From the NCBI RefSeq assembly GCF_019278565.1, contig NZ_CP058988.1, positions 992,001 through 1,056,000 on the forward strand: a DNA stretch of 64,000 bases, in the 5' to 3' direction. The stretch is from Cellulophaga sp. HaHa_2_95 (GTDB taxonomy: Bacteria; Bacteroidota; Bacteroidia; Flavobacteriales; Flavobacteriaceae). Shown in pieces: positions 18,269 to 27,575 of this stretch (position 1 is its first letter; every line of letters starts with the position of its first letter). Both the position numbers and the translations under genes were made by a program. The notes beneath the pieces were generated by a model. That model was not told the DNA's origin. It did not search any database and worked only from the letters and a program-made list of their open reading frames with translations.

Positions 18269-18937
18269 ATGGATAAGAATAGTACAGGTTTCATATTTGA
18301 TTTAGATGGTGTCATTGTTGATACGGCAAAATATCATTATTTGGCTTGGAGGAAACTGGCCAATGAATTAGGCTTTGAGTTTACTCATGAGCAAAATGAA
18401 TTATTTAAAGGAGTAAGCAGAAAAAGATGTTTAGAAATTTTATTGGACATTGGTGGTGTTAAGGCTACGCAACAACAGTTTGATACGTGGATGGTGGAGA
18501 AAAATGTAGACTATCTAGCCTACATTGAAAATATGAATGCTTCAGAGATTTTACCAGATGTGCCCAAAGTACTAGAATATCTAAAGAATAAAAACATTCC
18601 TATTGCCTTAGGTTCTGCAAGTAAAAATGCAAAGCCTATTTTAGAGAAAGTAAATTTATTGTCTTATTTCGATATTATTGTAGATGGTAATAATGTTACA
18701 AAGGCTAAACCAGATCCGGAAGTTTTTTTGATTGCTGCAGATCAATTAGGGGTAAAGCCAAGCAACTGTATTGTTTTTGAAGATGCCGTAGCGGGAATAG
18801 AGGCTGCTAACGCTGCTGGAATGATCAGTATTGGTATCGGTGATGCCGATATTTTAAATCAGGCAACATATAATTTTAATGATTTTACAGAAATAGAGTT
18901 ATCATTTTTAGACACACTTATTTCTCAAAAGTACTAA
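18269..18937 (+). CDS. pgmB: Beta-phosphoglucomutase
   Basis: A 222-residue HAD-superfamily cytoplasmic enzyme converting beta-glucose 1-phosphate to glucose 6-phosphate. The nucleophile motif FDLDGVIVDT (about residues 10-19) is followed by the helical cap (YHYLAWRKLANELGF). LGSASKN and KAKPDPEVFL carry the conserved Ser and Lys, and VFEDAVAGIEAA carries the metal-binding acids. The length is typical for PgmB. Its position directly before the GH65 phosphorylase is diagnostic: inverting GH65 enzymes release beta-glucose 1-phosphate, which is the substrate of this enzyme. Confidence 0.95.
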   Translation: MDKNSTGFIFDLDGVIVDTAKYHYLAWRKLANELGFEFTHEQNELFKGVSRKRCLEILLDIGGVKATQQQFDTWMVEKNVDYLAYIENMNASEILPDVPKVLEYLKNKNIPIALGSASKNAKPILEKVNLLSYFDIIVDGNNVTKAKPDPEVFLIAADQLGVKPSNCIVFEDAVAGIEAANAAGMISIGIGDADILNQATYNFNDFTEIELSFLDTLISQKY

Positions 18938-18996
18938 TTATGGTCTTGGCATAATTACAATATTCTCCAAGAACTCAACATATTTAATTTAAAAGA

Positions 18997-21309
18997 ATGA
19001 ATCAAGATTATATAAAGCCAAATGATTGGTCAATTATAGAGGAAGGTTTTGATAAAGAACGTGTAAAATCTTCAGAAAGTTTATTTAGCATAGGAAACGG
19101 CGCCATGGGGCAACGTGCTAATTTTGAAGAAAAATATACGGGTCACACCTTTCAAGGAAGCTATATAGCAGGTGTTTATTATCCGGATAAAACACGTGTG
19201 GGCTGGTGGAAAAATGGGTATCCAGAATATTTTGCCAAAGTGTTAAATGCGCCAAATTGGATCGGCATTGATGTTCTGATAAACGGAGTTTATTTAGATT
19301 TAAATACTTGTAAAGCTGTTGCTGGCTACAAGAGAGAGCTTAATATGAAAGAGGGTTGGTATCAACGCTCTTTTGAGGCAACATTGCCCAATGATATAGT
19401 GGTTAAGGTTAAAGCAACTCGCTTTTTAAGTTTAGATATCAATGAAATAGGAGCTATTCAGTATGAGCTCACATCAGTTGGGTCAGATGCGGAAATTATT
19501 TTTGAACCTTTTTTAGATAGTGGTATCACCAATGAAGATAGTAATTGGGATGATAAGTTTTGGAATACCACGGCTATTTCTTCAGAAATGAATCAGGCTT
19601 TTATTGAGGCACATACCATGAAAACTAATTTTGCGACCTGCACATTTATGCAGTCTCAAATGCTGTATAAGGGTGAGGTTAGTGCTCAAAAACCTGTAGA
19701 GACAAGGACAGAATTTTTAATAAAACATTCTTATTCTCAAAAAGTAAAAAAGGGAGAAGCAGTAACGCTTCAAAAATTTGGAGGGTATACCGTGGACCAA
19801 AATCATAAAGCATCTGCCTTGGTTGCGGCAGCAAAAACAGCTTTGAAAAAAGCATCAAGCTTGGGCTTCGATTCGCTTTTAGAAAAGCAGAAATTAGCAT
19901 GGGCTAAGATTTGGGAAATGAGTGATATTACTATTGTTGGCGATGTAAAAGCACAACAAGGTATTAGATTCAATATTTTCCAATTGAATCAAACATATTT
20001 AGGAACGGATTCTCGTTTAAATATTGGCCCAAAAGGATTTACAGGTGAGAAGTATGGAGGAAGCACCTATTGGGATACGGAAGCGTATTGTATTCCGTTT
20101 TACATGGCTACTAAGGAACAAAAGGTTGCGCGTAATCTTTTAGAATACCGATACAATCATTTAGAAAAAGCAATTGAAAATGCGCAGAAGTTAGGGTTCT
20201 CTAACGGTGCAGCATTATACCCTATGGTAACCATGAATGGTGAAGAGTGCCATAATGAATGGGAAATTACTTTTGAGGAAATTCATAGAAATGGGGCTAT
20301 AGCTTTCGCTATATATAATTATTACCGTTATACTGGAGATTATACGTATATACCAGAAATGGGGCTAGAAGTTCTCATCGGAATTGCGCGTTTCTGGCAC
20401 CAAAGGGCAACTTTTTCTACCCAAAAAGAAAGTTATGTAATTTTAGGCGTTACCGGTCCTAATGAGTATGAGAACAACGTTAATAATAACTGGTATACAA
20501 ACTATTTAGCAAAATGGTGTATCAGCTACACTTTAGAGCAACTAGAAAAGGTCAAAGATGGGTATTCAGAAGATTATCACAGGATTATAGGGGTCACTAA
20601 ACTTTCTGAGAATGAGACAGAAAAATGGGGAGAAGTGGCTAATAACATGTACTTTCCTTTTTCAAAAGAACATGATGTTTTTCTACAGCAAGACGGGTTC
20701 TTGGATAAGGAATTAATATCCGTAGCGAATTTACCAAAATCTCAACGCCCTATTAATCAGAAATGGAGTTGGGATCGCATTTTGCGTTCTCCCTATATAA
20801 AACAAGCAGATACCTTGCAAGGATTTTATCTTTTTGAAGATCAATTTTCGCTGGAGTCATTAGAGAAGCATTTTGATTTTTATGAGCCATTTACGGTACA
20901 TGAATCATCTTTGTCTCCTTGTGTACATAGTATTCAAGCCGCTAAATTAAATAGAATGGAACAAGCGTATACGTTTTATTTGCGCACTTCTAGATTAGAT
21001 TTAGATGATTATAATAAGGAGGTTGAAGAAGGATTGCATATTACCTCTATGGCAGGTACTTGGATGAGTATCGTAGAAGGTTTTGGAGGCATGCGTGTAG
21101 TGGAAGATAAATTATCTTTTATTCCTCGAATTCCAGAGCAGTGGGAGACTTATTCCTTCAAAATTAATTTTAGAAAGCGCATCTTAAAAGTTACGGTTTC
21201 GCAAAAAGAAACGAAGTTTCAGCTAGAAGGAACAGAAGAGACCTCTATACGGGTACATGGAAAGCGTGTGGTCATCACTCCTAATAAAGAAACAATAGTT
21301 TCTAATTAA
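18997..21309 (+). CDS. GH65 glycoside phosphorylase (maltose phosphorylase-like)
   Basis: A 770-residue cytoplasmic enzyme of glycoside hydrolase family 65, full length for the family. The catalytic helix region NGEECHNEWEITFEEIHRN (about residues 414-432) carries the general-acid glutamate and resembles maltose phosphorylases. FSIGNGAMGQRANFEE is the conserved N-terminal signature, and the GGSTYWDTEAYCIPFY loop is also typical. The reaction is phosphorolysis of an alpha-linked glucose disaccharide to beta-glucose 1-phosphate plus glucose. Maltose is most likely, but trehalose or kojibiose cannot be excluded. It is followed 9 bp later by the GH13 gene. No signal peptide is present. Confidence 0.92.
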   Translation: MNQDYIKPNDWSIIEEGFDKERVKSSESLFSIGNGAMGQRANFEEKYTGHTFQGSYIAGVYYPDKTRVGWWKNGYPEYFAKVLNAPNWIGIDVLINGVYLDLNTCKAVAGYKRELNMKEGWYQRSFEATLPNDIVVKVKATRFLSLDINEIGAIQYELTSVGSDAEIIFEPFLDSGITNEDSNWDDKFWNTTAISSEMNQAFIEAHTMKTNFATCTFMQSQMLYKGEVSAQKPVETRTEFLIKHSYSQKVKKGEAVTLQKFGGYTVDQNHKASALVAAAKTALKKASSLGFDSLLEKQKLAWAKIWEMSDITIVGDVKAQQGIRFNIFQLNQTYLGTDSRLNIGPKGFTGEKYGGSTYWDTEAYCIPFYMATKEQKVARNLLEYRYNHLEKAIENAQKLGFSNGAALYPMVTMNGEECHNEWEITFEEIHRNGAIAFAIYNYYRYTGDYTYIPEMGLEVLIGIARFWHQRATFSTQKESYVILGVTGPNEYENNVNNNWYTNYLAKWCISYTLEQLEKVKDGYSEDYHRIIGVTKLSENETEKWGEVANNMYFPFSKEHDVFLQQDGFLDKELISVANLPKSQRPINQKWSWDRILRSPYIKQADTLQGFYLFEDQFSLESLEKHFDFYEPFTVHESSLSPCVHSIQAAKLNRMEQAYTFYLRTSRLDLDDYNKEVEEGLHITSMAGTWMSIVEGFGGMRVVEDKLSFIPRIPEQWETYSFKINFRKRILKVTVSQKETKFQLEGTEETSIRVHGKRVVITPNKETIVSN

Positions 21310-21318
21310 AGTGTATCG

Positions 21319-23190
21319 ATGAGAAAATGGTATGCTTTACTCATTTTAGTCATAATTTTTGCCTGTAAGAATGATAAAAAAGAAGAAAAAATCATGAAAC
21401 CTACAAGTTCAATTAAAAAGAAGGAAGTAGTATACCAAGTGTTTACACGTCTTTTTGGAAATACAAATACAACCAACAAACCTTGGGGTACTATTGAAGA
21501 AAACGGAGTGGGAAAATTTTCTGATTTCACAGAAAAAGCGTTGACCGAAATTAAAGATTTAGGCGTAACACATATTTGGTATACCGGTATTCCCCATCAT
21601 GATGTTATTAGAGATTATACGGCAATTGGCATTTCTAATGATGATCCGGATATTGTAAAAGGTAGAGCCGGTTCTCCATATGCAGTAAAAGATTATTACA
21701 ATGTAAATCCAGATTTAGCAGATGATCCTAAAAATAGATTAAAAGAGTTTCAAGCATTAATTAAGCGTACGCACAAAGTAGGTTTAAAACTTATTATTGA
21801 TATTGTTCCTAATCATGTGGCGCGCAATTATGAAGGTAAAACAACCCCTAAAGGTCAAGAGCCATTTGGAGCGTCTGATGATACCTCTGTAGAATACCAT
21901 CGGGATAATAATTTTTATTACATCCCAAATGCGGAGTTTCAAGTTCCGCAATGGCAAGATGGATATCAACCTCTAGGAGGAGAAAAGATTAGTTGGGCAG
22001 ATGGAAAATATACTGAGATTCCTGCGAGATGGACGGGTAATGGTTCTAGATTAGCACAACCAGATAGGAATGATTGGTATGAAACTGTAAAAGTTAATTA
22101 TGGAGTACGGCCAGATGGTTCTTATGATTTTGAGGTGCTTCCTGATGATTTTGGTGCCAAAGATTATAAAAGCCATTTTGAGTTTTGGCAGGATAAAAAT
22201 GTGCCAGATTCATGGGTAAAATTTAAAGACATTGCATTGTATTGGTTGGCAATGGGTGTAGATGGTTTTCGTTTTGATATGGCAGAAATGGTACCGGTGG
22301 AGTTTTGGAGCTATATGAATTCAAACATCAAAATGCAAAATTCAACCGCTTTTCTATTGGCGGAAGTGTATAATCCTGATTTGTATCGGACTTACATTTA
22401 TAAAGGAAAAATGGATTATCTGTATGATAAGGTAGAACTCTATGATAGTCTTAAACATATCATGGCTGGTCATGGGTGGACAGATCATATAGAAACGGTA
22501 GAACGTGGTATGAAAGATATCGAGCACCATATGCTTCGTTTTTTAGAAAATCATGATGAGCAGCGTATTGCGAGTCCTGAATTTGCAGGAGACGCTAAAA
22601 TTGCAAAACCTGCAATGGTAGTGTCTGCTACCTTAAGTACGGCGCCTACCATGATTTATTTTGGGCAAGAAGTAGGAGAGCCGGGAGCAGAGAACGCAGG
22701 TTTTGGGAGCCCAAGCAGAACATCAATATTTGATTATATTGGAGTGCCAACATTTCAGCGTTGGGTGAATAACAAAAAATTTGACGGAGGACAGTCTACT
22801 GAAGACGAGAAAAATTTACGAGATTTTTATAAGCGCCTTTTAAATTTCACCATTGGGAGTAGTGCTTTGATGGGGCAATATCAAGAAATTCATTATTATA
22901 ATAAGGACCATACAGAAGGTTACGATCATCGTGTATTTACATTTTGTAGATGGTCTGATGATGAAAAATTAATTATAGTTACAAATTTTGATAAAGAAAA
23001 GACGTACGATTTTACGTTAAAAGTTCCGGAGTTTATGATTGAAGAATGGAAGCTGTCATCAGGAATATTTCCAATGGAAGATCAATTATACCATATTTCA
23101 AATCCAGAATTAAAAGTGACGGATACTAAAATAGGTGAGTTCTCCTTACAAATAAAGCCTTTAGAATCATTTATCTTTAAATTAAAATAA
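21319..23190 (+). CDS. GH13 alpha-amylase-family lipoprotein
   Basis: A 623-residue lipoprotein (LVIIFAC, Cys16). The GH13 conserved regions are all present: DIVPNHVARN, GFRFDMAE with the nucleophile D320, LLAEVYNP with the acid/base E349, and ENHDEQR with the transition-state D413. A beta-domain closes the C-terminus. It probably hydrolyses alpha-1,4-glucans or short maltodextrins in the periplasm or at the surface, feeding the GH65 enzyme. Lys-Asn-Asp-Lys-Lys-Glu-Glu follows the lipid cysteine; the acidic residues are compatible with surface export. Its stop overlaps the next start by one base, so the two are translationally coupled. Confidence 0.93.
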   Translation: MRKWYALLILVIIFACKNDKKEEKIMKPTSSIKKKEVVYQVFTRLFGNTNTTNKPWGTIEENGVGKFSDFTEKALTEIKDLGVTHIWYTGIPHHDVIRDYTAIGISNDDPDIVKGRAGSPYAVKDYYNVNPDLADDPKNRLKEFQALIKRTHKVGLKLIIDIVPNHVARNYEGKTTPKGQEPFGASDDTSVEYHRDNNFYYIPNAEFQVPQWQDGYQPLGGEKISWADGKYTEIPARWTGNGSRLAQPDRNDWYETVKVNYGVRPDGSYDFEVLPDDFGAKDYKSHFEFWQDKNVPDSWVKFKDIALYWLAMGVDGFRFDMAEMVPVEFWSYMNSNIKMQNSTAFLLAEVYNPDLYRTYIYKGKMDYLYDKVELYDSLKHIMAGHGWTDHIETVERGMKDIEHHMLRFLENHDEQRIASPEFAGDAKIAKPAMVVSATLSTAPTMIYFGQEVGEPGAENAGFGSPSRTSIFDYIGVPTFQRWVNNKKFDGGQSTEDEKNLRDFYKRLLNFTIGSSALMGQYQEIHYYNKDHTEGYDHRVFTFCRWSDDEKLIIVTNFDKEKTYDFTLKVPEFMIEEWKLSSGIFPMEDQLYHISNPELKVTDTKIGEFSLQIKPLESFIFKLK

Positions 23191-23939
23191 TGGAAATGAA
23201 AAGCATAACAATGCTTCTTTTTCTGCTAGTCGCTAGTTCGTGTATGAAAAATAAATCGCTATTAGTTATTGGGCATCGTGGAGCAATGGGTCACGAGACC
23301 GAAAATACAATTCCTTCTATAAAAAAAGCTTTAGAATTAGACGTGGACATGATAGAGATTGATGTCTTCAAAATTGCAAGTGGCGAAATAGTTGTTTTTC
23401 ATGATGATGCTATTGATCGGTTAACAGACGGAGTAGGGGATATTGAAGAATATACATGGAGCCAATTGCAAAAAGTTACAGTAAAGGGAAATCATAAGAT
23501 ACCTTTACTCACGGAAGTGATACATGTAATTGATAGAAAGGTTCCTTTAAATATAGAATTGAAAGGCGCAGGAACTGCTAAGGATGTTAATGGCATTATA
23601 GCAGCATACCTCAAAGAGGGCTGGGTGTTAGATGATTTTTTAATTTCAAGCTTTAATTGGAATGAACTTAAAGTGATGCGTATGGAAAATGCGAGGATTA
23701 AAATTGCTGTGTTGATAGAAAATGATGATCCCCGAGAAGCCTTACCTTTAGCAAAAGAATTAAAGGCAGTGGCTATTAATCCAGATTTTGAAAAACTTAC
23801 TTTGACAATAGCAGATGAAATAAAAGCAGCAGGATTTAAAATTTATCCATGGACCGTTAATGAGCCAGAGGCAATTGATGAAATGATACAAATTGGTGTA
23901 GATGGTGTATTTACCAACTTTCCAGAAAGAATAAAATAA
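23190..23939 (+). CDS. Glycerophosphodiester phosphodiesterase lipoprotein
   Basis: A 249-residue protein with a lipoprotein signal (LLVASSC, Cys18). The start could also be the Met two codons further on. GDPD motifs are clear: GHRGAMGHETENTIPS with the catalytic His-Arg, EIDVFKIASGEIVVFHDD with metal-binding Glu/Asp and the second catalytic His, and late NIELKG and PWTVNEPE. The enzyme hydrolyses glycerophosphodiesters to glycerol 3-phosphate and an alcohol. It overlaps the GH13 gene by one base, which is unusual company for a phospholipid enzyme. The residue after the lipid Cys is Met and there are no nearby acids, so periplasmic rather than surface location is likelier. Confidence 0.93.
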   Translation: MEMKSITMLLFLLVASSCMKNKSLLVIGHRGAMGHETENTIPSIKKALELDVDMIEIDVFKIASGEIVVFHDDAIDRLTDGVGDIEEYTWSQLQKVTVKGNHKIPLLTEVIHVIDRKVPLNIELKGAGTAKDVNGIIAAYLKEGWVLDDFLISSFNWNELKVMRMENARIKIAVLIENDDPREALPLAKELKAVAINPDFEKLTLTIADEIKAAGFKIYPWTVNEPEAIDEMIQIGVDGVFTNFPERIK

Positions 23940-23942
23940 ATA

Positions 23943-25229
23943 ATGTTTGATGTTATTATAGTAGGTGGCGGGGCAGCTGGTTTTTATGCTGCAATCCATA
24001 TCGCAGAAACAAATCCTGCTTTCAAAATAGCTATACTAGAACGTGGTAAAGAAGTACTAACAAAAGTTAAAGTTTCTGGTGGTGGGCGCTGCAATGTAAC
24101 ACATGCAGAATTTGATCCTAATGAATTGGTTAAAAATTACCCAAGAGGAGAAAAAGAATTACGCGGACCTTTTCATACCTATTGTAGCGGAGATACTATT
24201 GCTTTTTTCGATAAAAGAGGAATTACACTTAAGATAGAAGAAGATGGAAGGATGTTTCCGGAAAGTAATACCTCGCAAACCATAGTAGATTGTTTTACCA
24301 GTGAAGCAGAGCGCTTGGGTATAAAATTACTTAGGAATAGTTCTGTTGTAGCTATTGAGACTGTTCAGGAATCTGAAGAATCACCTTTGGAGGGTTGGAT
24401 GATAACATCTATTCAGAAAAAATATTACGCTAAAAAACTATTAGTTACTACAGGGAGTAATCCAAAAATATGGAAGCTTTTAGAGAAATTAGGGCATACG
24501 ATAGTGCCGCCAGTTCCGTCATTATTTACCTTTAATATTAAAGATAATCGTATAGATGGTATTCCAGGGGTAAGCACTTATGCTTCGGTAGAAGTGTTGG
24601 AAAAAACCTTGCCAAGTAAAGTAACCATCCATCTAAAAACTAAAGTAGCCTCGAAGGCATTATTAGTTTCAGATGGTCCTTTACTAATTACGCATTGGGG
24701 TATGAGCGGGCCGGCGATTTTAAAGCTTTCTGCTTGGGGTGCTAGAATGTTGAATGATTGGAATTACCGTTTTAAGATTAAAGTAAATTGGCTTCCTGAC
24801 TATGAAGAGGAAGGAATGTTGCAATTACTACTTCAAATAAAAGGAGTAGAAGCAAAAAAAACGGTGTTGCGTACAAATGCAGTAGCTATTCCTAAAAGGC
24901 TCTGGGTTAATTTAGTAAAGGCTTCAGATATTTCAGAAGAAGTGAAATGGGCAGATGTTACTAAGGTTCAATTACAGCAATTAGCAAAAGAATTAACCGC
25001 AGGAGAATATCATGTAGATGGTAAAAGTACGTTTAAAGAAGAATTTGTTACCGCCGGCGGGGTAGATTTGAAAGAAATTAATTTTAAAACCTATGAAAGC
25101 AAAATAGTAGCTAATTTGTTTTTTGCAGGAGAGGTTATAAATGTGGACGCCATAACAGGGGGTTTTAATTTTCAAAATGCATGGACTAGCGGATATATTT
25201 CTGCTCAGGCAATTGCCGCTAAAGAATAA
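23943..25229 (+). CDS. HI0933/BaiN-family flavoprotein oxidoreductase
   Basis: A 428-residue cytoplasmic flavoprotein. The FAD-binding Rossmann motif VGGGAAGFYAAIHIA is at residues 7-21. The family signature VSGGGRCNVTHAEFDP follows, then LVTTGSNPKIWKLLEKLGH, THWGMSGPAILKLS, and the C-terminal second FAD motif GEVINVDAITGGFNFQNAW. All are characteristic of HI0933-like proteins (formerly YhiN). The substrate is not established for most members. It follows the GDPD gene by 3 bp and may be co-transcribed, with no obvious functional link to glycan use. Confidence 0.93.
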   Translation: MFDVIIVGGGAAGFYAAIHIAETNPAFKIAILERGKEVLTKVKVSGGGRCNVTHAEFDPNELVKNYPRGEKELRGPFHTYCSGDTIAFFDKRGITLKIEEDGRMFPESNTSQTIVDCFTSEAERLGIKLLRNSSVVAIETVQESEESPLEGWMITSIQKKYYAKKLLVTTGSNPKIWKLLEKLGHTIVPPVPSLFTFNIKDNRIDGIPGVSTYASVEVLEKTLPSKVTIHLKTKVASKALLVSDGPLLITHWGMSGPAILKLSAWGARMLNDWNYRFKIKVNWLPDYEEEGMLQLLLQIKGVEAKKTVLRTNAVAIPKRLWVNLVKASDISEEVKWADVTKVQLQQLAKELTAGEYHVDGKSTFKEEFVTAGGVDLKEINFKTYESKIVANLFFAGEVINVDAITGGFNFQNAWTSGYISAQAIAAKE

Positions 25230-25233
25230 TTTC

Positions 25234-25782
25234 ATGACAACCTATATTTTACTTTTACGAGGCATAAATGTTTCGGGTCAGAAAAAAATTAAGATGGTAG
25301 ATTTGAAACTGGCTCTTGAAAAGTTAGGTTTGAAAAATGTACAAACTTATATACAAAGTGGTAACGTAGTTTTTGAATCAGATGAATTATCAAAGCCAAT
25401 TTTGATTGCTTCTATTGAAAGCCTGATTCTAAAAACATTTGAATTTGAAGTTCCAGCACTGCTTTTCGAAGCAAAAGAAATTAAATTAATTTTAGAAAAT
25501 TCGCCATACTTAGCGGCTGAAACCGTAGCAGCAAACCATTCTTACTTTGTACTTTTTAAAACACCAGCAGAAGATTCTTTGAAACAAAAACTGCAATCAG
25601 AGACATTTTTAAATGAAGAATTTAGCATTTCATCAGCATGCATTTACTTGAAATGTAATGTAGGTTATGGTAAAGCAAAGTGCAACAATAATTTTTTTGA
25701 ACGAAAACTGAAAATCCAAACAACCACGAGAAATTATAAAACGATGTCTAAATTAGTGGCGCTTGCTGGGGTTTTTAATTGA
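25234..25782 (+). CDS. DUF1697 domain protein
   Basis: A 182-residue cytoplasmic protein beginning MTTYILLLRGINVSGQKK. The signature LLRGINVSG, LGLKNVQTYIQSGNVVFES and the late NNFFERKLKIQTTTRNYKTM are characteristic of DUF1697. The function is unknown. A start 57 bp upstream is possible but would overlap the flavoprotein gene and add an unrelated leader, so I place it at 25234, 4 bp after the previous stop. Its last 8 bases overlap the end of the convergent TspO gene. Confidence 0.9.
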   Translation: MTTYILLLRGINVSGQKKIKMVDLKLALEKLGLKNVQTYIQSGNVVFESDELSKPILIASIESLILKTFEFEVPALLFEAKEIKLILENSPYLAAETVAANHSYFVLFKTPAEDSLKQKLQSETFLNEEFSISSACIYLKCNVGYGKAKCNNNFFERKLKIQTTTRNYKTMSKLVALAGVFN

Positions 25783-26248
25783 GCTCCCAGATTTTATAGT
25801 TTAGTGCAGTGGCGAAGCAAACCCAAAGTAAATAAGGAATAAGAAGGTAAGCGGCCGTAGTATGTACCACTTTAAACCAGCGGATGGTGAGTATAATAAG
25901 GATCAATAGTGTCAAAATCACCACCAATGCCCAGAAGGGTTGCTTTAATCCAAAGAAGACAATACTCCACAAGGCATTAAAAAGTAGCTGAAATATAAAA
26001 TGGTACAAAGCGGTTTTTACCCAAATATGATGAAATCCTTTAGCCCAAACCAATCCGGCCGAAATACCCATCATTACATACAATACACTCCAAACCGGAG
26101 CAAAAACAGCGTTAGGTGGGTTAAAACTAGGTTTGTTAAGTGCAGGATACCAATCTAAAATGGAGGCCTTTGTGGCAAAGCCAGATAAAAATCCTATAAC
26201 CAAGCAAATGGCAACAGCGATACTAATATAATATATTTGTTTTTTCAA
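25775..26248 (-). CDS. tspO: TspO/MBR family protein
   Basis: A 157-residue integral membrane protein with five predicted helices. The family signature WYPALNKPSFNPPNAVFAPVW (W33 to W53) is clear, and the protein is rich in tryptophan throughout, as in TspO (tryptophan-rich sensory protein). TspO proteins bind porphyrins or cholesterol-like ligands. In bacteria they affect tetrapyrrole and stress responses. It is divergent from the diphosphomevalonate decarboxylase gene and tail-to-tail with the DUF1697 gene, overlapping it by 8 bp. Confidence 0.95.
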   Translation of the reverse strand: MKKQIYYISIAVAICLVIGFLSGFATKASILDWYPALNKPSFNPPNAVFAPVWSVLYVMMGISAGLVWAKGFHHIWVKTALYHFIFQLLFNALWSIVFFGLKQPFWALVVILTLLILIILTIRWFKVVHTTAAYLLIPYLLWVCFATALNYKIWELN

Positions 26249-26321
26249 AATACATGTGGGTGTCTCGCATCTAAAATAGTGATTTAATTTTATTGTTAAT
26301 AATGGAATTGCACTTAAAAAC

Positions 26322-26329
26322 TATCTTTG
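26322..26329 (+). promoter_or_regulatory. -7 promoter box for mvaD
   Basis: TATCTTTG matches the Bacteroidota TAnnTTTG element and sits 18 bases before the mvaD ATG, giving a very short 5' leader. No TTG lies at the best 17-23-base distance upstream, so the -33 element is weak. Confidence 0.5.
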
Positions 26330-26347
26330 TAACAAAATTGAAACTTC

Positions 26348-27442
26348 ATGATTGAAAAAGACTTTATTCCTTCGGCTTATAACCAAACAATTACAGAAGG
26401 TAAAGTAAGCTATAAATCACCTAGTAATATTGCTTTGGTTAAGTACTGGGGAAAGAAAGAAAATCAATTACCACAGAATCCGTCTATAAGTTTTACGCTA
26501 GATGCTTGTGCCACCACAACCACAGTATCTTTTAAAAAACTGGATAAATTATCGGATCATTATTCATTTGATTTATGGTTTGAAGGAAAGGTAAAGGAAG
26601 ATTTTAAGCCTAAGATAGAGACCTTCTTTTCTAGGGTAGCGGTATACTTACCATTTTTAAAAGCGTATCATTTTACGATAGAAACATCTAACTCTTTTCC
26701 ACATAGTAGCGGTATCGCATCTTCTGCAAGCGGAATGTCTGCCTTAGCTTTATGTTTGGTGGCTTTAGAAAAACAACTAAATCCAGAAATGAACGAGGAT
26801 TATTTTGTTCAGAAAGCATCTTTTTTAGCCAGATTAGGGTCGGGGAGTGCATGTAGAAGTATTGAGGGTGATATTGTGCAATGGGGTAAGCATGAAAAAA
26901 CAAAAGGGAGTTCAGATTTGTTTGGTATAAAGTATCCTTATGATGTACATGATAATTTTAAACGTTTTCATGATACTATCTTACTCGTAGATAAAGGTCA
27001 AAAGCAAGTAAGTAGTACGGTAGGGCACAATTTAATGCATAATCATCCTTTTGCAATACAGCGTTTTGAGCAAGCGCATGACAATTTAGATAAATTAATT
27101 ACTGTTTTTAAAAGCGGTGATTTAAAAGAATTTATAGCTATTGTAGAAAGTGAGGCCTTAACCTTACATGCTATGATGATGACAAGTATGCCTTATTTTA
27201 TTTTAATGAAACCCAATACTTTGGAAATCATTAATAAAATATGGGAGTTTAGAGAAAAATCTGGTTCAAATGTTTGCTTTACTTTGGATGCAGGAGCCAA
27301 TGTTCATGTACTCTATCCTGAAAATGAAAAAGATATTGTTTTTCAATTTATTAAAGAAGAGTTAATTGCATATTGTGAAAACCAGCAGTATATTTGTGAC
27401 CGAATTGGATTTGGTGCTAAACAATTAAAAATGAATGCCTAA
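26348..27442 (+). CDS. mvaD: Diphosphomevalonate decarboxylase
   Basis: A 364-residue cytoplasmic GHMP-fold enzyme. The N-terminal signature NIALVKYWGKKENQLPQNPS is that of mevalonate-diphosphate decarboxylase. SFTLDACATTTTV, SSGIASSASGMSALA (phosphate loop), ARLGSGSACRSIEGDIVQW and the late FTLDAGANVHVLYP, holding the catalytic aspartate, follow in the family order. It forms isopentenyl diphosphate with loss of CO2 and use of ATP. It lies 133 bp before a mevalonate-kinase-like gene, so this block encodes part of the mevalonate route. Confidence 0.95.
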   Translation: MIEKDFIPSAYNQTITEGKVSYKSPSNIALVKYWGKKENQLPQNPSISFTLDACATTTTVSFKKLDKLSDHYSFDLWFEGKVKEDFKPKIETFFSRVAVYLPFLKAYHFTIETSNSFPHSSGIASSASGMSALALCLVALEKQLNPEMNEDYFVQKASFLARLGSGSACRSIEGDIVQWGKHEKTKGSSDLFGIKYPYDVHDNFKRFHDTILLVDKGQKQVSSTVGHNLMHNHPFAIQRFEQAHDNLDKLITVFKSGDLKEFIAIVESEALTLHAMMMTSMPYFILMKPNTLEIINKIWEFREKSGSNVCFTLDAGANVHVLYPENEKDIVFQFIKEELIAYCENQQYICDRIGFGAKQLKMNA

Positions 27443-27575
27443 CGACTATAATTAAAGCTAATTATTTGCGTTATTGAGGAAGGTATAAAGTGATTGTTAC
27501 AGTTATAAATGGGTTGAAGCTCATTTAAAGTGTAATAATTTGTTAATTTAGTACTAAGTTAAAACAATCAAAAAG

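Noticed and set aside
25177..25233. Upstream start for the DUF1697 gene
   Set aside because: It overlaps the flavoprotein gene and adds residues not found in DUF1697; MTTYILLLRGIN is the usual beginning.
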